Below are positions 37,097 through 46,531 of a DNA stretch of 64,000 nucleotides, piece after piece. The notes under the pieces are model-generated. The model did not search any database. It worked only from the letters and a program-made list of their open reading frames with translations, and was not told where the DNA came from. Where the stretch lies: the NCBI GenBank assembly GCA_963777755.1, contig CAVZSC010000026.1, positions 372,001 to 436,000 of the forward strand. The letters run 5' to 3'. The translations under genes were made by a program, and so were the position numbers. The stretch comes from DATFWC01 sp963777755. Its GTDB lineage: Bacteria; Pseudomonadota; Alphaproteobacteria; Rhizobiales; Xanthobacteraceae. Numbering within the stretch: the first letter of the stretch is position 1; every line of letters starts with the position of its first letter.

Positions 37097-38122
37097 CTAC
37101 TCCGCCGGCTGCAGCACGAGACGCTTCGGCGCAAGCCAGAGCCGCTCCGGCCGTTCGAACAGGAAGCGCAGCGTGGTCCCGCGCACCGCCCAGAACCAGG
37201 CGAGTGCCCCGACGATACCGGCGAGCGTGACTACGACCGACACCGTTCCGATGTCGTCGACGAGGCCGCTCTTGATCAGGAGCGCCCGTGTCGCCGCCAT
37301 CGGCAGGAAGAACGCCAGATAGATGACGATCGAGTTGCGCCCGCAGTAGCGCAGCGGCGCGAACAGGTCGACCTTGGCCATCAGCGCCGAAAGCGCGACC
37401 ACCGCGGTGGCACCGACCATGCCGAGCGTGAGCGACACGATCGGGAGCTCGGCGAGCCCCGTCCACACGTAGTAGGCATTGAACACGCCCCACATGACGA
37501 GCCATGCCATGGCGAGGAACGGCCGCGCCTGTACGGTCGCGGCGATGCCGAAGAAGCGTTCGGCGAGCACGTATCCGCTGTAGAAATAGACGAATCGAGC
37601 GGCGAGCTCGTCGACCACCACCCAGCCGGTTTCGATCCGCGCGATCTCGAGCGCGGCGGCGATGAGCCAGACGACGATCGTCGGCACGCGCCGCGTGAGC
37701 TTGGTGAGGACGAAGAAGATCGGCAGCAGGTAGATGAACCACAGGGTGCCGAACGGCTGGATGAAGGCTTCGAGATAGAGCGCGGCGACGCCGCCCAAGC
37801 CCTGCTCGACGGCGAGGCCGGGCGCCTTGACGGCAAACTGGATCGTCACCCACAGCACATAGAAATAGACGAAATGCACGACCTTGCGGTCGAGATAGGT
37901 GCGCCAGTCGCGCTCGATCACGCGTGCCAGGAACAGGCCGGAGATCAGGAAGAAATCCGGCATGCGAAAGGGCTTGGCGAAGGCGACGACGTGATGCATC
38001 CAGCCTTCCTGCCCGAGCGCGGCCTCGACGCCCAACGTGGAATGCATCGTCACCACCATGACGATGCACAAGCCCTTGGCGTAGTCGACCCAGTCGACGC
38101 GTTCGTCTTGTGCGAGGCTCAT
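37097..38122 (-). CDS. Membrane acyltransferase (acyltransferase_3/OpgC-like)
   Basis: This 341-residue protein has about ten membrane helices. It begins with VDWVDYAKGLCIVMVVTMHSTLG, the family's first helix with the active-site histidine, then GWMHHVVAFAKPFRMPDFFLISGLFLARV. Members transfer acetyl or other acyl groups to sugars and lipids outside the inner membrane, for example O-antigen or periplasmic glucans; the acceptor here is unknown. Start ATG 38122 has AAGGA upstream; a further in-frame ATG is at 38155. It is divergent from hrpB and downstream of nothing obviously related. Confidence 0.85.
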   Translation of the reverse strand: MSLAQDERVDWVDYAKGLCIVMVVTMHSTLGVEAALGQEGWMHHVVAFAKPFRMPDFFLISGLFLARVIERDWRTYLDRKVVHFVYFYVLWVTIQFAVKAPGLAVEQGLGGVAALYLEAFIQPFGTLWFIYLLPIFFVLTKLTRRVPTIVVWLIAAALEIARIETGWVVVDELAARFVYFYSGYVLAERFFGIAATVQARPFLAMAWLVMWGVFNAYYVWTGLAELPIVSLTLGMVGATAVVALSALMAKVDLFAPLRYCGRNSIVIYLAFFLPMAATRALLIKSGLVDDIGTVSVVVTLAGIVGALAWFWAVRGTTLRFLFERPERLWLAPKRLVLQPAE

Positions 38123-38288
38123 CGGGTCCTTCCGCGCTGTCCGCGTCTGTGCCATTCCGGGACAAGTCCCGGATTCCGTCACAGGTTTCGCAAGCGGCGT
38201 GCCACCCATCCGGCAGCATTTCAGGCCTGTGCGGTAAAGGCCGCATGAATCCGATTGCAGAAACCCAGGCGAATTGCTGATTGCCCTC

Positions 38289-40775
38289 ATGGCCGAGCCT
38301 CTACCCATCGATGCCGCGCTGCCCGGTCTCACGGCTGCCCTTGCGACGGGCAGCAGCGCCGTGCTGGTGGCGCCGCCGGGTGCCGGCAAGACCACGCGCG
38401 TTCCGCTGGTGCTGGCCGACGAGCCCTGGGCCCGGGACAAGAAAATCCTGGTGCTCGAGCCGCGCCGGCTGGCCGCCCGGGCGGCCGCGGAGCGGATGGC
38501 GCGCCAGCTGGGCGAGGCCGTGGGTGAGACGGTCGGCCTGCGCGTGCGCTTCGACTCCAGACTGTCGCGCCGCACGCGCATCGAGCTCGTCACCGAAGGC
38601 GTGTTCACCCGGCTGATCCTCGACGACCCGGCGCTGACCAACGTGGCGGCGGTGCTGTTCGACGAGTTCCACGAGCGTTCGCTCGATGCCGACCTCGGCC
38701 TCGCGCTTGCGCTCGACGTGCGGCAGGGCCTGCGCGAGGACCTGCGGCTGCTGGTCATGTCGGCAACGATCGACGGCGCGCGTGTCGCTGCGCTGTTCGG
38801 CGATGCTCCGGTGATCGAGAGCGCCGGCCGCGCCTTTCCGGTGGAGACCCGTCATGTCGGCCGCGATCCGCGCTTGCCTGTCGAGCGGCAGGTTGCCGAT
38901 GCGGTCGCGCGCGCGCTGCGGGCCGATCCCGGCTCCGTGCTGGTCTTCCTGCCGGGCGCCGCCGAGATTCGCCGCACCGAGAGCCTGTTGAACGAGCGTC
39001 TCGCGGACCCCGCGATCGACGTCGTTGCGCTCTATGGGGCGCTGGACACCGAGTTGCAGGATCGCGCCATCGCGCCGGCGCCGCCTCCCCGCCGCAAGGT
39101 CGTGCTGGCGACGTCGATTGCCGAGACCTCGCTCACCATCGAGGGCGTGCGCATCGTCGTCGACAGCGGGCTTGCCCGCGTGCCGCGCTACGAGCCGGAC
39201 GTCGGGCTCACGCGGCTCGAGACCGTACGCGTCTCGCGCGCGAGCGCCGACCAGCGTCGCGGCCGTGCCGGACGCAGCGAGCCGGGCGTGTGCTACCGCC
39301 TGTGGGACGAGCCGCAGACGGCTTCGCTCGAGCCTTATGCGCGGCCGGAGATCCTCTCAGCCGACTTGAGCGCGTTCGTGCTCGATCTCGCCTCCTGGGG
39401 TGTCGCCGATCCGGCGCGGCTCGCCTTTCTCAATTCTCCGCCGGCGCCTGCGCTCAAGGAGGCGAAGGAGCTGCTGTCGAGCCTCGATGCGATCGACCCC
39501 GATGGGCGGATCACCGAGGACGGCAAGGCATTGCGGCGATTGCCGCTACCGCCGCGGCTCGCCCGCATGGTGGTCGATGCAGCGGCACATCGGATCGGCG
39601 ACATCGCCGCCGAGATCGCCGTGGTGCTGACCGAACGCGGGCTCGGCGGCGACGACGTGGATCTGCGGCATCGGCTCGAGGCGCTGCGGCGCGACCGCTC
39701 GCGCCGTGCCGACGAGGCCCGGCGGATGGCAAGTCGTTGGGCGGACACCGTCCGCCAAGCGGACACCGCCCGTGGATCCGGATCAAGCCCGTCCGCCGAA
39801 TTGCCCGCTTCGATTGGTGCCATTCTGGCGCTCGCCTACCCGGACCGCATCGCGCGTAGCCGCAGCGGCGGCGGAACATTCCTGCTCGCCAACGGGCGCG
39901 GCGCCGCCATCGATCCCGCCTCGCCGCTTGCCCGCGAGCCGTTCCTCGCCGTCGCCGAGCTCGTCGGCAGCGCGGCACAGAGCCGCATTCTGCTGGCCGC
40001 GCCGATCACGCTTGCGGAGATCGAGGCGCATTTCGCCGCCCGCATCGAGACCCGGGAGGAGATTGCGTTCGATGCCGCGAGCCAAAGTCTGCGGGCGCGC
40101 CTGAGCCGGCGCCTCGGCGCGCTCGTGCTGGCGCAACAGCCGCTGCGGGTCGAGCCGGGCGAGGAGAGCGCTGCGGTGCTGGCCGAAGGTCTTGCCCGGC
40201 TTGGTCTCGACCGCCTGCCGTGGACCAAGGCCATGCGGCAGTGGCGCGACCGCATTCTCTTCCTGCGCCAGGCGGAAGGCGACGAATGGCCCGACGTCTC
40301 CGATGCGGCACTTGCTGCGACGCTTGCCGGCTGGCTCGGGCCGCTGCTGCAGCAGAAAATTGCGTTGACCGACATCTCCCCCGACGAGCTAGGTGCCGCG
40401 CTTGAAGCCCTGCTCCCCTATGCACTGCGCCGACGGCTCGAAACCGAGGCCCCCACCCATTTTGCTGCGCCTTCCGGATCGCACGTGCCGATCGACTATG
40501 CGGCGGCCGAAGGCCCGAAGCTCGCGATCCGCGTGCAGGAGCTGTTCGGACTCGATCGTCATCCCGCCGTCGCGCGCGGCACGGTGCCAATCGTGATGGA
40601 GCTGTTGTCGCCGGCGCACCGGCCGGTGCAAGTAACGCGCGATCTGCCCGGCTTCTGGCGCGGCAGCTACGCGGCCGTGAAGGCGGAGATGAAGGGCCGC
40701 TATCCGCGGCATCCCTGGCCCGACGATCCGCTCGCCGCGGCGGCCACACGGCGGGCGAAGCCGAGCCGAAAGTGA
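38289..40775 (+). CDS. hrpB: ATP-dependent RNA helicase HrpB
   Basis: The 828-residue DEAH-type helicase has Walker A VAPPGAGKTTRVPLVL (near residue 30), the DExH box LFDEFHERSLDADLGL (the HrpB form is DEFH rather than DEAH), motif III VMSATIDG, motif VI QRRGRAGRSEPGVCYRLW, and the family-specific C-terminal domain ending in HPWPDDPLAAAATRRAKP. Its substrate in bacteria is not settled. I prefer ATG 38289 over TTG 38274. It is divergent from the acyltransferase gene by 166 bp. Confidence 0.97.
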   Translation: MAEPLPIDAALPGLTAALATGSSAVLVAPPGAGKTTRVPLVLADEPWARDKKILVLEPRRLAARAAAERMARQLGEAVGETVGLRVRFDSRLSRRTRIELVTEGVFTRLILDDPALTNVAAVLFDEFHERSLDADLGLALALDVRQGLREDLRLLVMSATIDGARVAALFGDAPVIESAGRAFPVETRHVGRDPRLPVERQVADAVARALRADPGSVLVFLPGAAEIRRTESLLNERLADPAIDVVALYGALDTELQDRAIAPAPPPRRKVVLATSIAETSLTIEGVRIVVDSGLARVPRYEPDVGLTRLETVRVSRASADQRRGRAGRSEPGVCYRLWDEPQTASLEPYARPEILSADLSAFVLDLASWGVADPARLAFLNSPPAPALKEAKELLSSLDAIDPDGRITEDGKALRRLPLPPRLARMVVDAAAHRIGDIAAEIAVVLTERGLGGDDVDLRHRLEALRRDRSRRADEARRMASRWADTVRQADTARGSGSSPSAELPASIGAILALAYPDRIARSRSGGGTFLLANGRGAAIDPASPLAREPFLAVAELVGSAAQSRILLAAPITLAEIEAHFAARIETREEIAFDAASQSLRARLSRRLGALVLAQQPLRVEPGEESAAVLAEGLARLGLDRLPWTKAMRQWRDRILFLRQAEGDEWPDVSDAALAATLAGWLGPLLQQKIALTDISPDELGAALEALLPYALRRRLETEAPTHFAAPSGSHVPIDYAAAEGPKLAIRVQELFGLDRHPAVARGTVPIVMELLSPAHRPVQVTRDLPGFWRGSYAAVKAEMKGRYPRHPWPDDPLAAAATRRAKPSRK

Positions 40776-40924
40776 ACATGCGCGGCCAATAGGGTACACT
40801 CCATGGTCAACAGACTTTAACGGGACTGGACCGGCCCGATGACGAAATACTTAATACGACAATGTCTAGGAATTGATTCGAACAAGTGTCATTGAGGACG
40901 GACCGGGAGGTCCGGAAGGCAGTC

Positions 40925-41749
40925 ATGCGCAGTGAGAGCGAACAGGCGGTTGCGGTGGTACGATCGCGTGCCGGCGAGCGACCGGTCGATGTCGGCTTCG
41001 TGCTCGGCTCCGGGCTGGGGGCCATTGCCGACCACCTCGCGAGCCCGACCGTCATTCCTTATCGCGATCTGCCCGGGTTCGCGCGTCCCCTGGTGGGCGG
41101 GCACGAGCCCGAGCTCGTCATCGGCACGCTGGGGGCGGCGCACGTCGCCGTCATGAAGGGCCGGATGCATTACTACGAGCGGGGCGACGTCGCGGCGATG
41201 CGGGTGCCGCTGGAAACCCTCGTGCTGCTCGGCGCCAGCGCCGTCGTCCTGACCAATGCGGCCGGCTCGACCCGCTCGGACATCAAGCCGGGCTCGCTCG
41301 TCGTCATTCGCGACCATATCAACCTGACGGGCCTGAACCCCCTGGTCGGCGAGACCGGTGATGCGCGCTTCGTCGATCTCTCCGCCGCCTATGACCCGGG
41401 CCTGCGCGAACGCTTCGCCAAGGCCGCGGCGGAAGCGGGGAGGCGGATCGGCGAAGGCGTCTATTTCTGGCATCCCGGACCGAGCTTCGAGACGCCGGCT
41501 GAGATTCAGGCAGCCCGCATCCTGGGGGCCGACCTCGTCGGCATGTCCACCGTGCCGGAAGTGATCATAGCCCGGCGCCTCGGCCTCAAGGTGCTGGGGA
41601 TCGCGATGGTGACGAATTTCGCCGCCGGACTGGGCACCGAGCCGCTGACCCACACGCAGACCATGCGCGCCGCAGCCGCCTCGATCGTACCGCTCACGCG
41701 CGTGCTGGTGAAACTGTTCGAAAACGGCGTGCCGGAACGCCGGACTTAA
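40925..41749 (+). CDS. Purine nucleoside phosphorylase (PNP class I)
   Basis: The 274-residue protein cleaves purine nucleosides to base and ribose-1-phosphate. Motifs are VGFVLGSGLGAIADHL (phosphate loop), GRMHYYERGDVAAMRVPLETL, LTNAAGSTRSDIKPGSLVVI, YFWHPGPSFETPAEIQAARILGADLVGMSTVPEVIIA and VTNFAAGLG (the Asn-Thr/Asn base contacts). It is the trimeric PunA/XapA type. ATG 40925 follows GGAAGG at -8; a GTG at 40886 would add 13 residues. Just before it, CGGACC-GGGA-GGTCCG (40899-40914) forms a small hairpin that could affect translation. Confidence 0.93.
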   Translation: MRSESEQAVAVVRSRAGERPVDVGFVLGSGLGAIADHLASPTVIPYRDLPGFARPLVGGHEPELVIGTLGAAHVAVMKGRMHYYERGDVAAMRVPLETLVLLGASAVVLTNAAGSTRSDIKPGSLVVIRDHINLTGLNPLVGETGDARFVDLSAAYDPGLRERFAKAAAEAGRRIGEGVYFWHPGPSFETPAEIQAARILGADLVGMSTVPEVIIARRLGLKVLGIAMVTNFAAGLGTEPLTHTQTMRAAAASIVPLTRVLVKLFENGVPERRT

Positions 41750-41889
41750 ATCGATCGAGTTGCATTTTAGCGATCGGCCAAAGCGAACGTTCATCGCGCG
41801 AAGCAAATTGCTGCACCATGGATCGGGCGTTAGCAAAACGCTGGGCAGTCCCATGATATCGCCCGGCATACGTTGGAATCCGGCGAGCC

Positions 41890-42408
41890 ATGCGTAATTT
41901 TTTGCTGTTTGCAGTTCTCGCCCTGGTCGCGGCGATCATGGTGCCGCGCCTGGCCGAAAAGGCGACCGGCGGAGCCCCGTCCGGCCAGGTGAGCGCGCGG
42001 CAGGCACAGAGCCCTGCGCCCGAGCCGTCGAACAATGGACGCACCTTCGTGGTGCGCAAAGACAATCGCGGGCATTACAATGTGGAAGGCCGGGTCGACG
42101 GCCGCCGCATGGATTTCGTCGTCGATACCGGTGCGACCATCATCGCCATCCCGGCGCGCGAGGCGGCCCGGCTTGGCATTCATCCGAAACGAAGTGACTA
42201 CACGGCGCAGATCAGGACCGCCAACGGGACCATCCGGGCGGCGCCCACGCAGCTTGCCCGGGTCGAGGTTGGTGGGCTCACGGTGCGTGACGTTGCCGCC
42301 GTCGTGCTCCCCGACGAGGCGTTGAGCGAGAACCTGCTCGGCATGTCGTTCTTGGGACGGCTGCGCCGTTTTGAGTTCGCCGAGGGCCGGCTCGTGATGG
42401 AACAATAG
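41890..42408 (+). CDS. Membrane-anchored retropepsin-like aspartic protease
   Basis: This 172-residue protein has an N-terminal hydrophobic anchor (residues 3-19) and a single pepsin-like domain: DFVVDTGATIIAIP with the catalytic Asp at 79, the flap region, and LLGMSFLGRLRRFEF as the second conserved motif. This is the TIGR02281 clan AA group found throughout alphaproteobacteria, active as dimers in the periplasm; SpoIIGA-like and retroviral proteases are distant relatives. Physiological substrates are unknown. It precedes the phosphomannomutase gene by 71 bp in the same direction. Confidence 0.88.
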   Translation: MRNFLLFAVLALVAAIMVPRLAEKATGGAPSGQVSARQAQSPAPEPSNNGRTFVVRKDNRGHYNVEGRVDGRRMDFVVDTGATIIAIPAREAARLGIHPKRSDYTAQIRTANGTIRAAPTQLARVEVGGLTVRDVAAVVLPDEALSENLLGMSFLGRLRRFEFAEGRLVMEQ

Positions 42409-42479
42409 GCATTCGGACCGCTTGCGCTCGCACTGCATTGCGGTATGTCGTGCCGGCCCTGACAATTCCGAGATGTGCA

Positions 42480-43979
42480 ATGTTCCCGGTGCCCCAGCCC
42501 GCGCTTCAGCCCAATACCTACGCCTATGAATCCACGCCCCTGGTGAAGCCGACTGGCTTCCGCGAATACGACGCGCGCTGGCTGTTGGGTCAGGAGATCA
42601 ACCTGATGGGCGTGCAGGCCCTCGGCATGGGCCTGGGCACGCTCATCCACCAGATCGGCGTGCGGCCCGAGATCGTCACCGGCCACGATTTCCGCGGCTA
42701 CTCGGCGTCGGTGAAGACCTCCCTGATATCCGGGCTGCTCGCCGCCGGGATGAAGGTGCACGATATCGGCCTCGCGGTGACGCCGATGGCCTATTTCGCC
42801 CAGTTCGCGCTCGATGTGCCGTGCGTCGCCATGGTGACGGCCTCGCACAACGACAACGGCTGGACCGGGGTGAAGATGGGCGCCAACCGGCCACTCACCT
42901 TCGGGCCCGACGAGATCTCGCAGCTCAAGCAGATCGTGCTGGAGGGGCGCTTCGACCTGAAGGGTGGCGGATCCTACGCGTTCGTGGAGAATTTCGCCGA
43001 ACGCTACATCGCCGACCTTACCGATCGGCCGAAGCTCAAGCGGCACCTGCGGGTGGTGTGCGCCTGCGGCAACGGCACCGCCGGAGCGTTCTCGCCGCGC
43101 GTGCTGGATGCGGTCGGCTGCGAGGTCCTGCCGCTCGATTGCGAGCTCGACCACACCTTCCCCAAGTACAATCCCAACACCGAAGACATGAAGATGCTGC
43201 ATGCGATGCGCGACGAGGTGTTGCGCACCGAGGCCGACGTCGGGCTCGGTTTCGACGGCGACGGCGACCGCTGCGGCGTAGTGGACGATACGGGCGACGA
43301 GATTTTCGCCGACAAGGTCGGCGTGATGCTGGCGCGCGACATGTCGGGGCGGCGGAAGGGCGCAACCTTCGTCGCGGACGTGAAGTCGACCGGCCTGTTC
43401 ATGACCGATCCGGTGCTCCGGCAGAACGGCGCCAAGACCGACTATTGGAAGACCGGGCATTCCTACATGAAGCGCCGTGTGCACGAGATCGGGGCGCTGG
43501 CGGGCTTCGAAAAGTCCGGCCATTTCTTCTTCAACGAGCCGATCGGGCGCGGCTACGACGACGGCCTGATCTTCGCGCTTGCGGTGTGCGATATGCTCGA
43601 CCGCAATCCCGGCAAGAGCATGTCCGATCTCAAGAACGCGCTGCCCAAGACCTGGCAGTCGCCCACCATGGCGCCGCACTGCGCCGACGAGGTCAAGTAC
43701 GGTGTGGTCGACGCGGTGGTGAAGCGTTTCGAGGATGCCCAGCGCAAGGGCGAGACCGTGGCGGGCCAGCCGATCCGCGATCTCGTGACCGTCAACGGCG
43801 TGCGTGTCACCGTGGAGGACGGCACCTGGGGGTTGGTGCGTGCCTCCTCCAACAAGCCGGAGCTGGTGGTGGTGGTGGAAAGTCCGGTGTCGGAGGCGCG
43901 CATGCGCGACATGTTCAAGGCGGTGGACGGCGTGCTGCGCACCCACAAGGAAGTGGGCGAATACAATCAGACGATTTGA
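42480..43979 (+). CDS. Phosphomannomutase/phosphoglucomutase
   Basis: The 499-residue alpha-D-phosphohexomutase has four domains. The active-site serine is in CVAMVTASHNDNGWTGVK, the Mg-binding loop in VGLGFDGDGDRCGVVDD, the sugar-binding loop in GFEKSGHFFFNEP and the phosphate-binding loop in RASSNKPELVVVVES. It interconverts mannose- (or glucose-) 6-phosphate and 1-phosphate, feeding nucleotide sugars for surface glycans such as those probably built by the cluster at 6-12.7 kb. It is convergent with pheA, with 4 bp between them. Confidence 0.93.
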   Translation: MFPVPQPALQPNTYAYESTPLVKPTGFREYDARWLLGQEINLMGVQALGMGLGTLIHQIGVRPEIVTGHDFRGYSASVKTSLISGLLAAGMKVHDIGLAVTPMAYFAQFALDVPCVAMVTASHNDNGWTGVKMGANRPLTFGPDEISQLKQIVLEGRFDLKGGGSYAFVENFAERYIADLTDRPKLKRHLRVVCACGNGTAGAFSPRVLDAVGCEVLPLDCELDHTFPKYNPNTEDMKMLHAMRDEVLRTEADVGLGFDGDGDRCGVVDDTGDEIFADKVGVMLARDMSGRRKGATFVADVKSTGLFMTDPVLRQNGAKTDYWKTGHSYMKRRVHEIGALAGFEKSGHFFFNEPIGRGYDDGLIFALAVCDMLDRNPGKSMSDLKNALPKTWQSPTMAPHCADEVKYGVVDAVVKRFEDAQRKGETVAGQPIRDLVTVNGVRVTVEDGTWGLVRASSNKPELVVVVESPVSEARMRDMFKAVDGVLRTHKEVGEYNQTI

Positions 43980-43983
43980 ACGG

Positions 43984-44841
43984 TCACCCGTTGCCCTTGT
44001 TGGTCGCGCGAAACGGATGGGCCGGATAGACACCGAGAATCTTCAGGTGGCTGGAGAAGAATTTCAGCTCCTCCAGCGCCAGCGCCAGGTTGCGATCCTC
44101 CGGATGGCCCTCGACGTCGGCATAGAATTGCGTGGCGAAGAAATTGCCTTCGAGCATGTAGCTCTCCAGCTTGGTCATATTCACGCCATTGGTGGCGAAG
44201 CCGCCCAGCGCCTTGTAGAGCGCGGCCGGAATGTTGCGGACCTGGAACACGAAGGTCGTGACGGTCAGCCCATTGCCGGTGCCGACGCGCCTCTCCTCGC
44301 GCGAGAGCACCACGAAGCGCGTGGTCGAGTGCGTCTCGTCCTCGACATCCTCGGCGAGGATGTCGAGCCCGTAGATGCTCGCCGCGAGCCGTGAGGCGAT
44401 CGCCGCACCGGACCTGTCGCCGCGCTCGGCCACCTCTCGGGCGGAGCCGGCCGTGTCGGCGGCGACGATGGTCTTGACCCCGAGCTTGCGCAGGAAGTTG
44501 CGGCACTGGCCAAGCGCCATGACGTGGCTCTGGACGGTCTTGAGGCCGCTCAACGTCGCCCCCTTGGGCGCCATCAGCTGGTTGCGGATCGGCAGGAACC
44601 ATTCGGCGATGATATGCAGGTCGGAGATCGGCATCAGGTGATGAATGTCGGCCACCCGTCCGGCCACCGAATTCTCGATCGGGATCATGCCGAGCGTGGC
44701 CTCGCCCGCCGCAATCGCCCCGAGCGCGTCCTCGAAGGTCGGACAAGGCAGCGGCTCGTGGTCCGGATAGGCCTCGCGGCAGGCGATATCGGAATTGGCG
44801 CCGGGCTCGCCCTGGAACGCGATCTTTTTGCGGTTGCTCAT
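43984..44841 (-). CDS. pheA: Prephenate dehydratase with ACT domain
   Basis: The 285-residue monofunctional enzyme converts prephenate to phenylpyruvate. The catalytic domain has KKIAFQGEPGANSDIACREAY, IPIENSVAGRVADIHHLM and the T-R-F motif TTRFVVLSRE; the C-terminal ACT domain (TVTTFVFQVRNIPAALYKALGGFATNGVNMTKLESYMLEG) contains the GALA/ESRP-type phenylalanine-sensing region, so feedback inhibition is expected. No chorismate mutase domain is fused. It follows kdsB by 32 bp in the same direction, a common pairing in this group. Confidence 0.97.
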   Translation of the reverse strand: MSNRKKIAFQGEPGANSDIACREAYPDHEPLPCPTFEDALGAIAAGEATLGMIPIENSVAGRVADIHHLMPISDLHIIAEWFLPIRNQLMAPKGATLSGLKTVQSHVMALGQCRNFLRKLGVKTIVAADTAGSAREVAERGDRSGAAIASRLAASIYGLDILAEDVEDETHSTTRFVVLSREERRVGTGNGLTVTTFVFQVRNIPAALYKALGGFATNGVNMTKLESYMLEGNFFATQFYADVEGHPEDRNLALALEELKFFSSHLKILGVYPAHPFRATNKGNG

Positions 44842-44873
44842 GCGCGTCCGTTATGCGGACCGCAACCGCCAAG

Positions 44874-45641
44874 TCAACGGCCGGACAGCAGGGCGCGCGC
44901 GCGTTCGAGGTCCTCCGGCGTATCGACGCCGAGCGGCACCGACTGCACGATGGCGACGTCGATGCGCATCCCGGCTTCCAGCGCCCGCAACTGTTCGAGC
45001 CGCTCGCGCTGCTCGAGCCACGATGGCGGCAGCCTGACGAAGCGCTCGAGGGCCGCGCGCCGGTAGGCATAGAGCCCGATGTGATGGTAGAGCGGCCCAT
45101 CCCCGTAGGGCGCGGTCGCCCGGGTGAAATAGAGCGCGCGCAGGCGCGACGGCGGCGCTCCGGCGCCGAGCGCTCCGGCGCCGAGCGCTCCGGCGACAGG
45201 GGAGCCCACGACTTTCACCACGTTCGGATCGTCCCGCTCGCCCTGGTCGCGGATTTCCGCCGCGATTGTGGCGATGTGGACGGCCGGGTCGGTGAGCGGC
45301 CCCAGGGCGGCCCTCAGGTCGGTCGACGAAAGAGTGGGCAGGTCGCCTTGCACGTTGACGACGATGTCGGCCCGCCCGCCGACGATCCCGAGCGCCTCGT
45401 GGATGCGATCCGATCCCGAGGGGTGATCGCTGCGGGTCATGATCGCGCGGCCGCCGGCTTTGTCCACCGCCGTCGCGATCGCCTCCGAATCGGTCGCCAC
45501 CACCACGGGACCGACCTCGGCGGCTTCGGCCCGTCGCAGCACGTGAACGATCATCGGCAGCCCGGCGATGTCGGCGAGCGGCTTGCCGGGCAGGCGGGTC
45601 GAAGCCATCCGGGCCGGGATCAGGACAAGGACGTCGGACAT
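44874..45641 (-). CDS. kdsB: 3-deoxy-manno-octulosonate cytidylyltransferase KdsB
   Basis: The 255-residue enzyme makes CMP-Kdo for lipopolysaccharide. Motifs include LVLIPARMASTRLPGKPLADIAG, GRAIMTRSDHPSGSDRIHEA, VVNVQGDLPTL and GLYAYRRAALERFV with DTPEDLERARALL. Between KVVGSPV and RALYFTRAT an insertion of repeated A-G-A-L-G (three partial units, from a 15-bp tandem repeat) lengthens a loop that is short in Escherichia coli. The start at 45641 gives the canonical MSDVLVLIP; an upstream in-frame ATG exists. It is divergent from cycM. Confidence 0.95.
   Translation of the reverse strand: MSDVLVLIPARMASTRLPGKPLADIAGLPMIVHVLRRAEAAEVGPVVVATDSEAIATAVDKAGGRAIMTRSDHPSGSDRIHEALGIVGGRADIVVNVQGDLPTLSSTDLRAALGPLTDPAVHIATIAAEIRDQGERDDPNVVKVVGSPVAGALGAGALGAGAPPSRLRALYFTRATAPYGDGPLYHHIGLYAYRRAALERFVRLPPSWLEQRERLEQLRALEAGMRIDVAIVQSVPLGVDTPEDLERARALLSGR
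45157..45195. repeat. In-frame 15-bp tandem repeat inside kdsB
   Basis: GCTCCGGCGCCGAGC occurs at 45157-45171 and again at 45172-45186, with a third partial copy (GCTCCGGCG) at 45187-45195: 2.6 exact copies. The unit is a multiple of three, so copy-number changes would keep the frame and add or remove five residues (AGALG on the coding strand). Confidence 0.85.
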
Positions 45642-45789
45642 CGGGTCAGCCGGCGGGACCGCAAGGCGTTCAGCCATCGGTTTAACGGGTTGCCAGGGCC
45701 GCCGCAAACCGGCTATTTGTGCGCCGCCGTCGGTTCCGGCGGCGTCCGCCCGCTGTGTTTCTGCTTTTCTCCCGGCTCGGAGCCGATCG

Positions 45790-46362
45790 ATGGATTCGTT
45801 CGAACTCAACAAGGTCCTTGGCGCGGTCCTCGGCACCTGTCTTTTCGTCCTCGCCCTCAATATTGCGGCTGGCGCCATGTTTTCCGCGCCCAAGCCGGCC
45901 AAGCCGGGATACGACGTTGCGGTGCAGGAGCATCCTGCGGGCGGCGGGGATGCAGCCCCGGCGGCGGAGGAGCCGATCGAGAAGCTGTTGGCGAACGCCA
46001 CGCCGGAGCGCGGCGAGACCGCGGCCAAGAAATGCCAGGCTTGCCACACGTTCAACAAGGGGGAGCCGAACCGGGTCGGGCCGAATCTCTACGGCGTGGT
46101 GGGTCGCGACCGCGCCTCGGTACCGGGGTTCAACTATTCGGCCGCGATGAAGGCCAAGGCCGGCAAGTGGACCATCGAGGAGCTCAATGCCTTCCTCATC
46201 AATCCGCGCGGCTCTATCCCGGGCACCTCGATGAGCTTCGCCGGCCTGCCGCGCGGGAGCGAGCGGGCCGACATCATCACGTACCTCAATACGAAGTCGG
46301 ACAATCCGTCGCCCTTGCCGAAGGCCGCGGAGGCTCCATCTTCCGGTCCGAAGGTCCAGTAG
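45790..46362 (+). CDS. Membrane-anchored cytochrome c (CycM-like)
   Basis: This 190-residue protein has an uncleaved N-terminal anchor (about residues 8-28, VLGAVLGTCLFVLALNIAAG), a Pro/Ala-rich tether (32-66) and a class I cytochrome c domain: haem site CQACH (82-86), VGPNLYGVVGRDRA, and PGTSMSFAGL providing the Met ligand. Bradyrhizobium CycM carries electrons from the bc1 complex to aa3-type oxidase, and the same role is likely. The Ala/Pro tail after the domain is poorly conserved. It starts at ATG 45790, 148 bp from the divergent kdsB. Confidence 0.92.
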   Translation: MDSFELNKVLGAVLGTCLFVLALNIAAGAMFSAPKPAKPGYDVAVQEHPAGGGDAAPAAEEPIEKLLANATPERGETAAKKCQACHTFNKGEPNRVGPNLYGVVGRDRASVPGFNYSAAMKAKAGKWTIEELNAFLINPRGSIPGTSMSFAGLPRGSERADIITYLNTKSDNPSPLPKAAEAPSSGPKVQ

Positions 46363-46531
46363 ACCCGTAGTCCGGGACGGAATCCGGGCTTCGTGCATCC
46401 CATCCGGATTGCCGCTGCCGCACGGGAAAGTGAGGGGGCTGCGGCGTTCGAGCGGGTAGCGAGCATATGCAAAAGGGTCATAATCCGCTGAAAATCGTGG
46501 CCGAACCGGCCCCGCAGCCCTGGAGCCTCCA

